A DNA stretch of 64,000 bases from Deltaproteobacteria bacterium (GTDB lineage: Bacteria; Desulfobacterota; Desulfobacteria; Desulfobacterales; SpSt-501): assembly GCA_016219005.1 (NCBI GenBank), contig JACRCN010000052.1, positions 1-64,000 on the forward strand, read 5' to 3'. The notes under the pieces are model-generated. The model was not told the DNA's origin, made no database searches, and saw only the letters and a program-made list of their open reading frames with translations. The position numbers and the translations under genes were made by a program. Positions 9,448-19,391 of this stretch are shown one piece after another (the stretch's first letter is position 1; each line of letters opens with the position of its first letter).

Positions 9448-10949
9448 TCCATCCAGTAGGAAAGCACGGTCTTGCGGTCCGTGTTACGGAGGATGGCCTC
9501 ATCGGTGTAGTATGAGTCGTTCTTATAATGAGTCGAAGAGATTTCTTCGATAATCGCACCGTTTTCGCTCGAAAACGGATGCTTCGTCCCGCGGTTGACG
9601 GTAACCACGTCTCCGCGCCGGCACTCCTTCACAGCACCATCCAGCGTCAGCTTGACGTCCCCGTCAAGGACAACGAAGGTTTCTTCCTTGATCTTGTGAT
9701 ATTGTTCGGGGTGCTTTTGGCCCGGCAGCACGACGATCAACTTCTTGCAGTACTCCCGGTTGATGACGTTGATGATGGTGCAGCCGACATCATCGAACCG
9801 GTCGAGCCCATAATGGTGGGATATTTCGAGCGTCGCCATGCCGGGGACCACTATATTCCGGTCTGTCAGCATCTTCTTAACCCGCTGGACGATGCCATAA
9901 ACTTTTTCTCTCTTATCGACACTCTTGATTTCGTCGGATACAATGGGCCCATCTTTTTCGATGTCCCGTTCAGCGTAGTATTCGATATACTTCGACATAT
10001 CATTGGCAAGAAGCTGGCCACCGGAATTAGGGAAGGCAAAAAACGTATTGGTCGTATCAATTTTCTCCCCTCTGGCGATTTTTCTGTTTGCAAAAATCCC
10101 ACGCTTGAACTGCCTCAGATCGGCAAGTTCTTTGTCGGTCGCCTGCCCTCTCCGGCAGGACACGCCGCTCATTCTATACGCTTTATCCGCGGACCGCAGC
10201 CATCGGCCCACCTGCTCTGGTGTCGCCGAGTAGTCATTCTTCTTAAACACGTCCGTCTCGACGGCCACATGTTTTTCGAATATGCTCGCCCCCTTGGCTA
10301 TGGCCAATTGGATTGAGTCCGTGTTGTCGGGTTCCTCATGCGTAGAATAGCCGATTGGAACCCCGGGGTAGCGCTGCTTCAGAAGGTCGATCTGATTCAT
10401 CTGCAAGTTGTCGATCCGGGTTGGATATTCACCGACGCAATGCATGAGTGCAAATTCCTTTTCCCGGTGCTGGAAAAAGCTGACCACCTTGTCGATTTCT
10501 TCAAGCCCGACTCCCGCCGTGGATGCAATGAGAGGCTTGTCCGTTTTTACGATCCGCTCGAGCAGCGGCCAATCCGTGAACGAGCAGCTGGCGATCTTGA
10601 TGATGCTGAATCCAATCTCCTCAATCAGGTCTACCGACGGCTCGTCAAAGGGCGTGCATATGGCAACAAAGCCATGCGATTCGACCGCTGTCTTCAACCG
10701 CTGGAATTGCTCCCGGGACAACTGGGTTTCGCGGAAGCGTTTGACATACTTCAAATCCATGCGCGCCTGGTAGCCCGGATGGATAAAGGTATCCAGATCC
10801 CGGAGCTGGAACTTGAAGGCGAACCGGAAGGGGAACTTTCTTGAGACGTCCGCGAAAGCCTCGATCATGGCCAGCCCATGATCCACGCTGCCCATATGAT
10901 TGTTCGCCATTTCGAAGATAAACAGAGGCTCGTCAAATGTGATTTTCAT
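9444..10949 (-). CDS. N-acetylneuraminate synthase (NeuB/SpsE)-family protein with SAF-like and C-terminal cupin domains
   Basis: [50 protein letters not shown]-like [15 protein letters not shown]; cupin [30 protein letters not shown]. Confidence 0.87.
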   Translation of the reverse strand: MKITFDEPLFIFEMANNHMGSVDHGLAMIEAFADVSRKFPFRFAFKFQLRDLDTFIHPGYQARMDLKYVKRFRETQLSREQFQRLKTAVESHGFVAICTPFDEPSVDLIEEIGFSIIKIASCSFTDWPLLERIVKTDKPLIASTAGVGLEEIDKVVSFFQHREKEFALMHCVGEYPTRIDNLQMNQIDLLKQRYPGVPIGYSTHEEPDNTDSIQLAIAKGASIFEKHVAVETDVFKKNDYSATPEQVGRWLRSADKAYRMSGVSCRRGQATDKELADLRQFKRGIFANRKIARGEKIDTTNTFFAFPNSGGQLLANDMSKYIEYYAERDIEKDGPIVSDEIKSVDKREKVYGIVQRVKKMLTDRNIVVPGMATLEISHHYGLDRFDDVGCTIINVINREYCKKLIVVLPGQKHPEQYHKIKEETFVVLDGDVKLTLDGAVKECRRGDVVTVNRGTKHPFSSENGAIIEEISSTHYKNDSYYTDEAILRNTDRKTVLSYWME

Positions 10950-12288
10950 TTGGTTTCTCCTTGCTTTCCATCATCGGACAATTCACATAGCCGCGGATTT
11001 GAGCCGTCATGTAGTCCAGCATCTCCTCCGACAACCCCGGGTAGACACCGACCCAGAAGGTCGAGTTCATGATGCGGTCGGTCTGCTCCAGGCAGCCCGA
11101 CACCCGATACTGCGCGCCTTCGTACGCAGGCTGCTTCGTCATGTTCCCGGCGAAAAGCTGTCTCGTGGCGATCCGGCGGCCCTCAAGAAACGCCACCAGG
11201 TCGTTTCGCGTGAACGGGGCCTCCGGTCTGACGGTTATGGGAAATCCGAACCATGAAGGCTCGGAATGCGGGGTTGGCTCAGGCAGAATCAGAAGCGAAT
11301 CGAGAGACCGCAACGCATCACGCAGAAGGTGGTAATTGCGTTTTCTGACGTTGATGAATTCAGGCAGTTTTTCAAGTTGCGCCAGGCCGACGGCGGCCTG
11401 CATATCGGTTGCCTTTAAATTGTACCCTATGTGCGAGTAAACGTATTTGTGGTCATAACCATACGGCAGTTCGCCGAATCGACCGTTGAACCGCTTGGCG
11501 CAGGTGTTGTCGGCCCCGGGCTCGCACCAGCAGTCACGCCCCCAGTCCCGGTAGGACTGCAGAATCACCTTCATCTGGGCATCGTTGGTCGCCAGGCAGC
11601 CGCCCTCCCCCATGGTGATATGGTGTGCGGGGTAGAAGCTGAAGGTCGCGATGTCGCCAAAAGTGCCGGTCATGCGGCCGGCATAGTGCGACCCCACGGC
11701 GTCGCAGCAATCCTCGATCAACCACAACCCGTGCTTTTCACAGAAACGGGCGACACGCGCGACATCGAAGGGGTTTCCGAGTGTATGCGCAAGCATGACC
11801 GCCCGGGTTTTTTCGCTCAACGCGGCTTCCATCGCATCCGCATCGATGTTGTAGGTCGGCAACGACACATCGACGAAGACCGGGACCAGGCGGTTCTGAA
11901 TAATCGGGTTGACGGTCGTCGGAAACCCGGCGGCCACTGTGATCACCTCATGCCCCGGTTCCAACCGGCGCTTGCCGAGCCGGGGCGATGTCAGGGCGCT
12001 GACGGCGAGCAGGTTGGCGGACGAGCCTGAATTGACCAGAAGGGCGTGTTTGACTCCGATGAACCCGGCGAATTGCCTTTCGAAGCTGTTGGCGAACCGC
12101 CCGCTTGTCAGCCAGAAGTCCAGCGCCGAATCCACTAGGTGCTGCAGTTCACGGGCGTCGAACACTTTTCCGGAAACCGGCACGGGCGTTTCACCCGGCG
12201 CAAAAGCCTTCGGCGGAAAGGCGGATTCATAATAGGCCTGGACCCGCTCGGCTATTTCCCGTCTCAATATGTCCGATCCTGTTGTCAT
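10933..12288 (-). CDS. rfbH: CDP-6-deoxy-L-threo-D-glycero-4-hexulose-3-dehydrase (E1, RfbH)
   Basis: DegT/DnrJ/EryC1 fold; [14 protein letters not shown] has His replacing the PLP lysine, the hallmark of RfbH/DdhC dehydrases; next to rfbG and rfbF. Confidence 0.93.
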   Translation of the reverse strand: MTTGSDILRREIAERVQAYYESAFPPKAFAPGETPVPVSGKVFDARELQHLVDSALDFWLTSGRFANSFERQFAGFIGVKHALLVNSGSSANLLAVSALTSPRLGKRRLEPGHEVITVAAGFPTTVNPIIQNRLVPVFVDVSLPTYNIDADAMEAALSEKTRAVMLAHTLGNPFDVARVARFCEKHGLWLIEDCCDAVGSHYAGRMTGTFGDIATFSFYPAHHITMGEGGCLATNDAQMKVILQSYRDWGRDCWCEPGADNTCAKRFNGRFGELPYGYDHKYVYSHIGYNLKATDMQAAVGLAQLEKLPEFINVRKRNYHLLRDALRSLDSLLILPEPTPHSEPSWFGFPITVRPEAPFTRNDLVAFLEGRRIATRQLFAGNMTKQPAYEGAQYRVSGCLEQTDRIMNSTFWVGVYPGLSEEMLDYMTAQIRGYVNCPMMESKEKPNENHI

Positions 12289-12306
12289 GCGATCCGATGC
12301 GGCCCG

Positions 12307-13380
12307 TCAGCACCCAGAATAATCGGCAATCTGTTCCTTCGACACCGCGAGCATGTCTTCACCCGCCAGGTGCCGCCTGTACCATGCAACCGTTTTCGCT
12401 ACCGACGTCCTGACATCCCAACGCGGCTTCCACCCCAGGATGGTCCTGGCCTTGGAACTGTCCAGCCTCAAGACCTGCGTCTCATGCAGGGCCAGGTCGG
12501 GACGGGAGTCGATGGTCCCTTCGCCCCATTGCTGAACCACCGCCTCCACCATGGCGCCCACTGTGATGAAGGAATCGTCGTTCGATCCAAAATTCCACGC
12601 GCCGGAGAGTTCAGCCGGCGCTGCATGCATCCTGGCCGCCAACATGAGATACCCGTACAGCGGTTCTAACACGTGCTGCCAAGGCCTGACGGATTGAGGG
12701 CTGCGAACGATAATGGACGCGTGAGCGCTCAACGCCTTGATGCAGTCCGGTATGAGCCTGTCCTCGGCCCAGTCCCCGCCGCCGATGACGTTTCCGGCCC
12801 TTACCGAGGCCAGGGCCTTGCAGGGGCCAGGCTGCCCAGCCGCTTGAAAATAGCTTCGGGCATAGGCCGTCGTTACAAGCTCGGCGCACCCCTTGCTGCT
12901 GCTGTAAGGGTCATGCCCTCCGATCGCATCGTTTTCCCGGTAGCCCCAAATCCATTCTTTGTTCTCGTAACACTTGTCGCTGGTGACGTTGATGATCACC
13001 CGGACCGACGGCGCCTGCCTGCAGGCCTCCAGGAGGTTGACCGTTCCCATCACATTGGTTTCGAAGGTATCGGCAGGCTCCCGATAGGAACGCCTCACCA
13101 GGGATTGTGCCGCCAAATGGAAGACCAATTCCGGAGAATAGTCTCTCACCACGCGTCGCAGTGCACCCAGGTCGCGAATATCACCGCGTATCGAGACCAT
13201 CCTGTTTTCCAGACCGCAGATTTCGAAATGACTCGGACTCGTCGGAGAATCGAGAGAGAATCCGATGACCTTGGATCCGATCTCGGAAAGCCACAGAGAA
13301 AGCCAGGAACCCTTGAACCCCGTATGCCCGGTGACCAAGACCTTCTTGTTTTTATAATAATCGCGAAGAGATGCCGTCAT
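12307..13380 (-). CDS. rfbG: CDP-glucose 4,6-dehydratase
   Basis: VLVTGHTGFKGSWLSLWLSEIG, SDKCYENKEWIWGYRENDAIGGHDPYSSSKGCAEL. Confidence 0.95.
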   Translation of the reverse strand: MTASLRDYYKNKKVLVTGHTGFKGSWLSLWLSEIGSKVIGFSLDSPTSPSHFEICGLENRMVSIRGDIRDLGALRRVVRDYSPELVFHLAAQSLVRRSYREPADTFETNVMGTVNLLEACRQAPSVRVIINVTSDKCYENKEWIWGYRENDAIGGHDPYSSSKGCAELVTTAYARSYFQAAGQPGPCKALASVRAGNVIGGGDWAEDRLIPDCIKALSAHASIIVRSPQSVRPWQHVLEPLYGYLMLAARMHAAPAELSGAWNFGSNDDSFITVGAMVEAVVQQWGEGTIDSRPDLALHETQVLRLDSSKARTILGWKPRWDVRTSVAKTVAWYRRHLAGEDMLAVSKEQIADYSGC

Positions 13381-13386
13381 GCCGGG

Positions 13387-14163
13387 CTACCACACCTTCC
13401 ACTTCGCCTTGCCTTCGTTCCACAACGAATTGAGATAATCGACATCCCTCAAGGTGTCCATGCATGACCAGAATCCCTTGTGTTTGTACACTTTCAGCTG
13501 CCCTTCCGCGGCTAACTTCTCGAGAGGCCCGTACTCCAGATCGCAGGAGTCATCATAGGTGAAGTAGTCAAAAATTTTACGATTGAAGACGAAAAAGCCG
13601 CCGTTGATGTAGGCGGCGCCTTTCTCCTGCTTCTCTAGAAATCTTAATACATCCTCTCCTTTGATATTTAACTCCCCGAAACGCGGGATATAATTCACGC
13701 CTGTAACCGTCGCCAATTTGCCGTGTTGCTTGTGAAACGCGAGAAGGGCCTTTATGTCGATGTCACCTACCCCATCCCCATAGGTGACCATGAAGGTATC
13801 ACCATCAATATACTTCTCAATTTTCTTTAACCTCGCGCCCTTGAGCGTCTTGTCTCCTGTGTAGGCCAAGGTTACTTTCCAACCTCTTTCTGCATGGTTG
13901 TTCTCAATCTCGATCTTTTTATTTTGCCCGTACTCTATCGTGAAATTGCTATTGAAGACTTCATAATTATAAAAATACTCCTTGATCATTTCACCCTTAT
14001 AGCCGAGGCAAAGCACAAATTCCTTGCAACCATGATAGCAATAAGTTTTCATTATGTGCCACAGGATGGGCCGCGTTCCGATATTCACCATCGGTTTGGG
14101 TTTGAATTCCGTTTCTTCCCTGAGACGCGTTCCTAAACCACCGCACAGGATAACGGTTTTCAT
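13387..14163 (-). CDS. rfbF: Glucose-1-phosphate cytidylyltransferase
   Basis: MKTVILCGGLGTRLREETEFKPKPMVNIGTRPILWHIMKTY; YGDGVGDID. Confidence 0.96.
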   Translation of the reverse strand: MKTVILCGGLGTRLREETEFKPKPMVNIGTRPILWHIMKTYCYHGCKEFVLCLGYKGEMIKEYFYNYEVFNSNFTIEYGQNKKIEIENNHAERGWKVTLAYTGDKTLKGARLKKIEKYIDGDTFMVTYGDGVGDIDIKALLAFHKQHGKLATVTGVNYIPRFGELNIKGEDVLRFLEKQEKGAAYINGGFFVFNRKIFDYFTYDDSCDLEYGPLEKLAAEGQLKVYKHKGFWSCMDTLRDVDYLNSLWNEGKAKWKVW

Positions 14164-14217
14164 GTTGCCTCCATAGTTCCGCCAGAGCGATTCGTGCCGT
14201 CTTCGCCTCTACGCCGG

Positions 14218-14685
14218 CTAGTAGAGATTTGTATCTTTCTTCTCGAGTTCACCAAATTGCTCAGAGTTGGGCTCTTCTGCCAAAAAGCGGTAGACTTCCT
14301 GCTTCACCAATCCGGCGACCCTGTCTGCAAAGTGTTCAAGCCCGCTAACCATTGCCGGTTTAACGAAAGCAACCTGGTCCTGAGTCAAGGCTTTATGCAC
14401 TTCATCAAGGCCCAGCCCCTGCTTTTTGAGCATTTTGATCCGGGCTATGATATTTAAATGCGCCCTCGAATACCTTCTCTGGCCCCCCGTGCTTCGTGTC
14501 GGATTAAGAAATGGGCTGAACCTGCGCTCCCAAAAGCGCAGTGTCGACCGCGTCACATCACACTTCTGACTTGCCTGTTGTATCGTAAAGACCTGATCAA
14601 CGGGTTTCGTGGTCATTTTTTCCAATTCAATTGGTTTGTAGTTGGAGGGCAGAAGACCGAACTGGCTTTCACCACCTTCAATCAT
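14218..14685 (-). CDS. MerR-family transcriptional regulator
   Basis: FTIQQASQKCDVTRSTLRFWERRFSPFLNPTRSTGGQRRYSRAHLNIIARIKMLKKQGLGLDEV. Confidence 0.88.
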   Translation of the reverse strand: MIEGGESQFGLLPSNYKPIELEKMTTKPVDQVFTIQQASQKCDVTRSTLRFWERRFSPFLNPTRSTGGQRRYSRAHLNIIARIKMLKKQGLGLDEVHKALTQDQVAFVKPAMVSGLEHFADRVAGLVKQEVYRFLAEEPNSEQFGELEKKDTNLY

Positions 14686-14899
14686 GCCTACATGCCGATT
14701 GCAGCTTAAACTTTAACTTCTGGTTGAAGTCATGCAATACGCATGCCGATGGTTTATATATTAAATTGTGTATTGATATCGCTGGCTAAACATATTTTCG
14801 CGATCACCCATCGCCAGCCGCCTGAAATTTAACAGTCAATTTTATGACGACCCGGCCCATCGAGTTCCATGACAGGACTTACGGGTCCAAAAAAATTCC

Positions 14900-14927
14900 T
14901 AAAGCTTCAGGGAATAAGCGCCGATAT
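14900..14927 (+). promoter_or_regulatory. Sigma-28 (FliA)-like promoter candidate
   Basis: TAAA (14900-14903), 16-nt spacer, GCCGATAT (14920-14927); flagellar consensus is TAAA-N15-GCCGATAA. About 70 nt upstream of the TPR gene. Confidence 0.45.
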
Positions 14928-14930
14928 TTC

Positions 14931-14945
14931 TTGGGGAAACCCCAA
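14931..14945 (+). other. Perfect hairpin in the 5' leader (TTGGGG-AAA-CCCCAA)
   Basis: Direct reading; sits just after the sigma-28-like -10 element. Confidence 0.6.
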
Positions 14946-14996
14946 CAGCCGGCTCAGCAGCACGCTGCCGGAAAAACCTGAGAAAGGACCGATTGG

Positions 14997-16190
14997 ATGG
15001 GAACCAGCGCGATCAACACTGCCGACAGCATATTTTCGGCCACATTGACCCAGTCGAACGGGCTGGAGAGCTTGGCCAATGCGGCTTTGCAGCGTGGAAT
15101 CGACGCGTTTACGAGTAAGGACTACGAGGGCGCGGTCAAGGAATTCAAGCGCGCGGTTGGCATCGGGCGCGGCTCGTCGTTTGCCGCCGACGCCGCGCAG
15201 TTCCTCGCCATGTCCTACCTGCAGCTCGACGATACCGATAACGCCATAAAAGCCTATAAATCGGCCTTCCAGGTCGACCCGTATCGGGACGATCTCCATG
15301 TAAAGCTTGGAAATCTTTATTTTGCCCAAGGAAAATACGAGGACGCACGCGCAGAGTTCGCCGAGGCGGTGCGGTTGAACCCCGGCACGGTGAACCGTTA
15401 TTCGCTCGGCCAAGCCTACATAGAGCTGGGGCGTTTTTCAGATGCCGAGACCCAGTATAACGAGATCCTTCGCCTGGCGCCCCAGGAGGCAGGCGGGTAC
15501 CTTGGAATGGGACTGGTCTATAGCCGGCAGGGCAAACACGAGGAGGCGATCCGCGAGTTCAAGCAGGCCATCCGTGTAGACGAAGACCTTTACGACGCCT
15601 ATGCTCAGATGGGGTACAGCTATGCTGACATGGGTGACATGGAAACAGCCCAGGACATGGTGGACAGCCTCGAAAGGCTCGACCAGGCGGATCTGGCCGA
15701 CACCCTCAGCCGCTATATGTACAAGGTTGACCCGCCGAAGATGATGTTCGCGGAGTCCTCCAACTCCTTTCCCTTCTCCTTGGGCAAAGGGACCCCCCTG
15801 GTGGCCCTGAATAGCTACCTGATGAACCCAAACGCATCCAAGACCCTCTCCATCAAAATTCAGTTCGACAAAGAAATGGACCGGGATTCGATCGAAAACC
15901 CGGCGAACTGGCAGATCAGCCGAGCCACCGGCCAGGGGCCGGGACAGGCTTACAATTTCGGGCTCCAGGTGTCGCCCAACGAGGCCAAATTGCCACCCAT
16001 CCCCAGTTCCGTGACCTGGGATGCCGAAAACCTGACGGCAACGGTGTATTTCACAGTCACCCAGAACGCCGCCGCCAACGCCACCATCGACCCATCTCAC
16101 ATCGAGTTCAAATTTTCAGGCAAGGACATATCCGGCCTGAAAATGAACCCAAAGTTCGACCAGTTCAGCGGTTTCAATGATGTCGCCTGA
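14997..16190 (+). CDS. Tetratricopeptide-repeat protein with C-terminal Ig-like/Big_5-like domain
   Basis: Repeats DNAIKAYKSAFQVDPYRDDLHVKLGNLYFAQGKYEDARAEFAEAVRLNP etc.; C-term KIQFDKEMDRDSIENPANWQISRA; RBS GAAAGGA. Confidence 0.85.
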   Translation: MGTSAINTADSIFSATLTQSNGLESLANAALQRGIDAFTSKDYEGAVKEFKRAVGIGRGSSFAADAAQFLAMSYLQLDDTDNAIKAYKSAFQVDPYRDDLHVKLGNLYFAQGKYEDARAEFAEAVRLNPGTVNRYSLGQAYIELGRFSDAETQYNEILRLAPQEAGGYLGMGLVYSRQGKHEEAIREFKQAIRVDEDLYDAYAQMGYSYADMGDMETAQDMVDSLERLDQADLADTLSRYMYKVDPPKMMFAESSNSFPFSLGKGTPLVALNSYLMNPNASKTLSIKIQFDKEMDRDSIENPANWQISRATGQGPGQAYNFGLQVSPNEAKLPPIPSSVTWDAENLTATVYFTVTQNAAANATIDPSHIEFKFSGKDISGLKMNPKFDQFSGFNDVA

Positions 16191-16204
16191 TGGGAGGTGC
16201 TGTT

Positions 16205-16708
16205 ATGCAAATGACGATCCAGCAGATTAAAACAGCAAAAAGCCGCAGCCGCAGGGCTGCCGGCACGAAGGGATTCTCTGCATTTCAGGAACAGGACAGA
16301 TTGCTCCAGGGCTGGCTTGCGGTTTCCGAGGAGGGGATATTCGTGGTCCAGGACGGGCGGATCAAGGAATGCAACCACTTCCTGGCCAGGCTGGGCGGGT
16401 ACCTGCAGGATGAGGTTTTGGACACCGTGTTCGCTAGCTTCTTTGACGGCAACAGCATCGCGGCCGTTGAGTCCGCCTGCGGGGGCGAGTTTCCGGGAAC
16501 CCGTTGCGGTTCAGCTCAAACGGTGTCTCTGGTGTGCAAGAACGGGCAGCGCGTGAATGTGCAGTTGAAGGTCCAACCGTGCGTCTTTAGCGAAAAACCG
16601 GCTATGCTGGCGGTCCTGAGCCGGGTGTTGGATTCCACTCACTGCGGCGAAAACGGACGAGCCTACGACTGGCTTCTCGCTTCGGAGAAGATCCCGTTCG
16701 GCCTGTGA
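16205..16708 (+). CDS. PAS-domain protein
   Basis: EEGIFVVQDGRIKECNHFLARLGGYLQDEVLDTVFASFFDG, PAS-like; ORF opens at 16190, ATG at 16205 also plausible. Confidence 0.7.
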   Translation: MQMTIQQIKTAKSRSRRAAGTKGFSAFQEQDRLLQGWLAVSEEGIFVVQDGRIKECNHFLARLGGYLQDEVLDTVFASFFDGNSIAAVESACGGEFPGTRCGSAQTVSLVCKNGQRVNVQLKVQPCVFSEKPAMLAVLSRVLDSTHCGENGRAYDWLLASEKIPFGL

Positions 16709-16769
16709 GTCTCTGCTCCCCGGGCGAAATATCCTGATGCCGATGTTCCAGGGCATCCGCCTCCCCGTC

Positions 16770-17033
16770 TCATGTCCCACGCATCTTCGCCAAGGCTTTC
16801 TCGAATTTCCGGTTGAGGTCCATGGTCAGGCGGGCGGCCTCGTTGAGCAGGATCGACACCTCCCCCTTTGAATCGGCGGCGGCTTTTTCCGCCCAATCGC
16901 CGTACGTCTTCGCGTGCTCCTGATTGTGCCGGATCCAATGCTCCAGCAGTTTGGTCAGTTTTTCGTCGAACGACAACTCGGACGGGGGATTGTCGTGGCG
17001 GTCGCGGGGGTGCTGATGGTCGTGATGGCGCAT
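16770..17033 (-). CDS. Small conserved hypothetical protein (His-rich N-term; LLEHWIRHNQEHAKTYGDWA motif)
   Basis: Intact 87-aa ORF; amphipathic helical composition. Confidence 0.6.
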   Translation of the reverse strand: MRHHDHQHPRDRHDNPPSELSFDEKLTKLLEHWIRHNQEHAKTYGDWAEKAAADSKGEVSILLNEAARLTMDLNRKFEKALAKMRGT

Positions 17034-17075
17034 GGGGTTGGGTCTTAGATAGGGATTTAGGGTTTATGAATGCCC

Positions 17076-18230
17076 CTACGTATAAATCACATTAACCGGC
17101 AGCGGCGGGTACTTCCAGACCCCGGGGTTGGGCAGGATATGCTGCTCGCCCACCGCAAGCCAGTTCAGATCCGGTTTGAGGTCACGCAGCTTCCCGTCCT
17201 CAGGCGCCCGGGCATGGTACGTTCGGGAATAGGTTGCCTGGACGATGCACACCCGCTCGCTGCCTTCCCGGGCCACCACGTAGTACTTCTTGACCTTGTG
17301 GGGGGAGAGGCCGTTTTGGGCGGCGATCTCTTCCAGATCGGCTTTCAGGAACTTCATCAGCACCAGCCGGGCGACCCCGCGCTCAGAGATGCGGATCAAC
17401 GCGCGCGAACCGCTGCTGCTTGCATACACCGTGGTGATACCGGGCACCCGGCGCAAATACTGGGCGGCCACGATCGCGGCCGTGCGCCGCCCGCCCGCCA
17501 TGACCGGCTGCCCGTAGTATTCGAACAGCTTGCGCTGGAGGTCCTCGGCGCATTTCTCGCCCTTTTCGTAAATTTCTTTCGAGATGTAGCGCAGGCTGCG
17601 CGCGAGGTCCTCGGCGGCATCGCTGATCGGCCAGTCGATACGGACGTGGTAATGCGAGAGATGGTACCGGCTGCGGGAATGGCTCGCCGGGTCGCGCTGG
17701 ATAAGCAGGGCATAATCGACCGGCAGCAGCGGCCGGATGAAATTCCGAAAATGGATCGATTCCAGGTAGCGCCAGTTGCGGTCGTAGCTGCCGAGCCGGG
17801 GCAGGCTCTTGGCGCGCAGGAGGTTCACCTTGGTGGTGCGGTTCTCTTCGAAAAACCGGATATACTTCTTGTGCTCGGCAGGGATGGCGTCCTCGACGAA
17901 GGCGACGAGAAAGGAGTTGTGCAACTCGTATTCCTGATCCGGTATCCGGGCACGCGGTTTCAGCTCCCGTTTTTCCACAAAAGGGTATGGCATCTGGCGG
18001 CTGATAAAATTATGGTAGGAGTCGATCAGCGAATACTGGATGAGAAACTGGTCGAGGTCATCGCGCAGGAGTTCGTAGTAGGAACGCCTGAGCTTGTCGG
18101 CAAGGCTCAGAGCCTCGCGGTAGTTCCAGAGTGCCAATGGACGCTCCTCTCCGTTGGGACCTGCCCGGGACGTGCCTCCGCGCGCGCAAGCGCTCCGCTC
18201 GTGCGCGGAGCCGGCGGTGCGGACAAGCAA
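17076..18230 (-). CDS. Uncharacterised protein (about 350-384 aa)
   Basis: Long coherent ORF; likely starts nearer 18140, since the first ~30 aa look non-native (arginine/glycine-rich). Confidence 0.65.
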   Translation of the reverse strand: MLVRTAGSAHERSACARGGTSRAGPNGEERPLALWNYREALSLADKLRRSYYELLRDDLDQFLIQYSLIDSYHNFISRQMPYPFVEKRELKPRARIPDQEYELHNSFLVAFVEDAIPAEHKKYIRFFEENRTTKVNLLRAKSLPRLGSYDRNWRYLESIHFRNFIRPLLPVDYALLIQRDPASHSRSRYHLSHYHVRIDWPISDAAEDLARSLRYISKEIYEKGEKCAEDLQRKLFEYYGQPVMAGGRRTAAIVAAQYLRRVPGITTVYASSSGSRALIRISERGVARLVLMKFLKADLEEIAAQNGLSPHKVKKYYVVAREGSERVCIVQATYSRTYHARAPEDGKLRDLKPDLNWLAVGEQHILPNPGVWKYPPLPVNVIYT

Positions 18231-18311
18231 CCTCCGTCATTTAAAACTATATCACACGGAAAAGCAGAGATAAAGCGGCAGTTCACGGCTTTCGGCTGCC
18301 GGAAGGCCGGT

Positions 18312-19004
18312 TTACTTCTTTTTTTGTCTTTCCATCCAGCGGTAGACGGCATCCCGGTATAAGAAACCGAAGAGCACGAACAGAAGCGAAAACCCGGTGA
18401 TGATCAGCAACGAGATGTAATCCTTGTCGTAGATCGACGCCCCCTGAAGGCTCAGCGCCAGAGTGCCGGGGATCCTGCCCACCGTGGTTACGACGAAAAA
18501 GACGACAGTGGGAAGGCTGGTCATCCCGAGAATCATGCAGAGGTAGTCTTTGGGGAAGCCGGGCATGAGGTACATGAGAAAGATCACCAGCACCCCCTTG
18601 AATTGGACGAGCCGATTGAACTTCTCATACATCTCGCCGCCGGCAAGCCGGCGCACAAACCGCTCGCCGAGAAACCGGCCGATGGCGAAATTGAGCATGG
18701 ATCCGGCGGTCAGCGCGATCGTGGACAGCAGGAACCCGCTCAGGGCGCCGAAGACGTAGCCGCCGAGCAGACCGGTCAGCTCCCCCGGGATGGGCGCAAA
18801 CAGGACCTGCCCGACCTGTAGGCCCATGAAAATGAAGGGCGCCCACCAACCGTAATCGACAACGAACTGCCGTACATACTCGCGGTCGCACACCAGGTCG
18901 TAGCACGTCACAAGCTGGCTGCGAATCCCCGGGGCCAGAAGGAAAAGAAAGATCGACGACATCAGCAGGAGCACCACCACGATGGCGATCAATGACTTTC
19001 CCAT
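18312..19004 (-). CDS. TVP38/TMEM64 (DedA-like) family membrane protein
   Basis: APIPGELTGLLGGYVFGALSGFLLSTIALTAGSMLNFAIGRFLGERFV..LMYLMPGFPKDYLCMILGMT. Confidence 0.88.
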   Translation of the reverse strand: MGKSLIAIVVVLLLMSSIFLFLLAPGIRSQLVTCYDLVCDREYVRQFVVDYGWWAPFIFMGLQVGQVLFAPIPGELTGLLGGYVFGALSGFLLSTIALTAGSMLNFAIGRFLGERFVRRLAGGEMYEKFNRLVQFKGVLVIFLMYLMPGFPKDYLCMILGMTSLPTVVFFVVTTVGRIPGTLALSLQGASIYDKDYISLLIITGFSLLFVLFGFLYRDAVYRWMERQKKK

Positions 19005-19076
19005 GCTAACACCCGCCTGTCGCCATTCGGCCCGCGTCCCATCTTCCCCGCGCAGGCCTTTCGATCTGACGGCACC

Positions 19077-19388
19077 TTACCGCCACAGGTTCACCAGCCG
19101 TCGCAGACGCGACCAGCGCCCGGTTTTTTCTTTTTGCCGCTCCAGCCCCTTCTGCCGGGCCCAGCGTTTCAGGAACCCCACCTGCCCGGCCTGGTAAGCC
19201 CGGGCCAACCGCTCCTCGTGAACGGCAACGCCCTGCTGTCCCTGGACTGCCGCCCGCAGGCATTCGGTCTTCACCGCGCATCCGAGGCAGGCACGCGGCG
19301 TGTGCCGCAGTCCATCCTCCCCGAGGGGGAACACCGTCTCCAGTCGGGCAAAGCACTCCGCTGGTCTCTTTGGGTTAAGATCGGCCAT
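19077..19388 (-). CDS. Small Cys-containing hypothetical protein
   Basis: AECFARLETVF..RACLGCAVKTECLRAA; abuts radC on the same strand. Confidence 0.6.
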   Translation of the reverse strand: MADLNPKRPAECFARLETVFPLGEDGLRHTPRACLGCAVKTECLRAAVQGQQGVAVHEERLARAYQAGQVGFLKRWARQKGLERQKEKTGRWSRLRRLVNLWR

Positions 19389-19391
19389 ATC

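Noticed and set aside
14928-14996. c-di-GMP (GEMM) riboswitch upstream of the TPR gene
   Set aside because: The hairpin GGGGAAACCCC is present but the conserved GEMM core sequences are not recognisable; left as a simple leader hairpin.
17070-18362. 430-aa plus-strand ORF
   Set aside because: Antisense to the 17076..18230 ORF. The minus-strand product has more protein-like composition, so the plus ORF is treated as a shadow, with some residual uncertainty.
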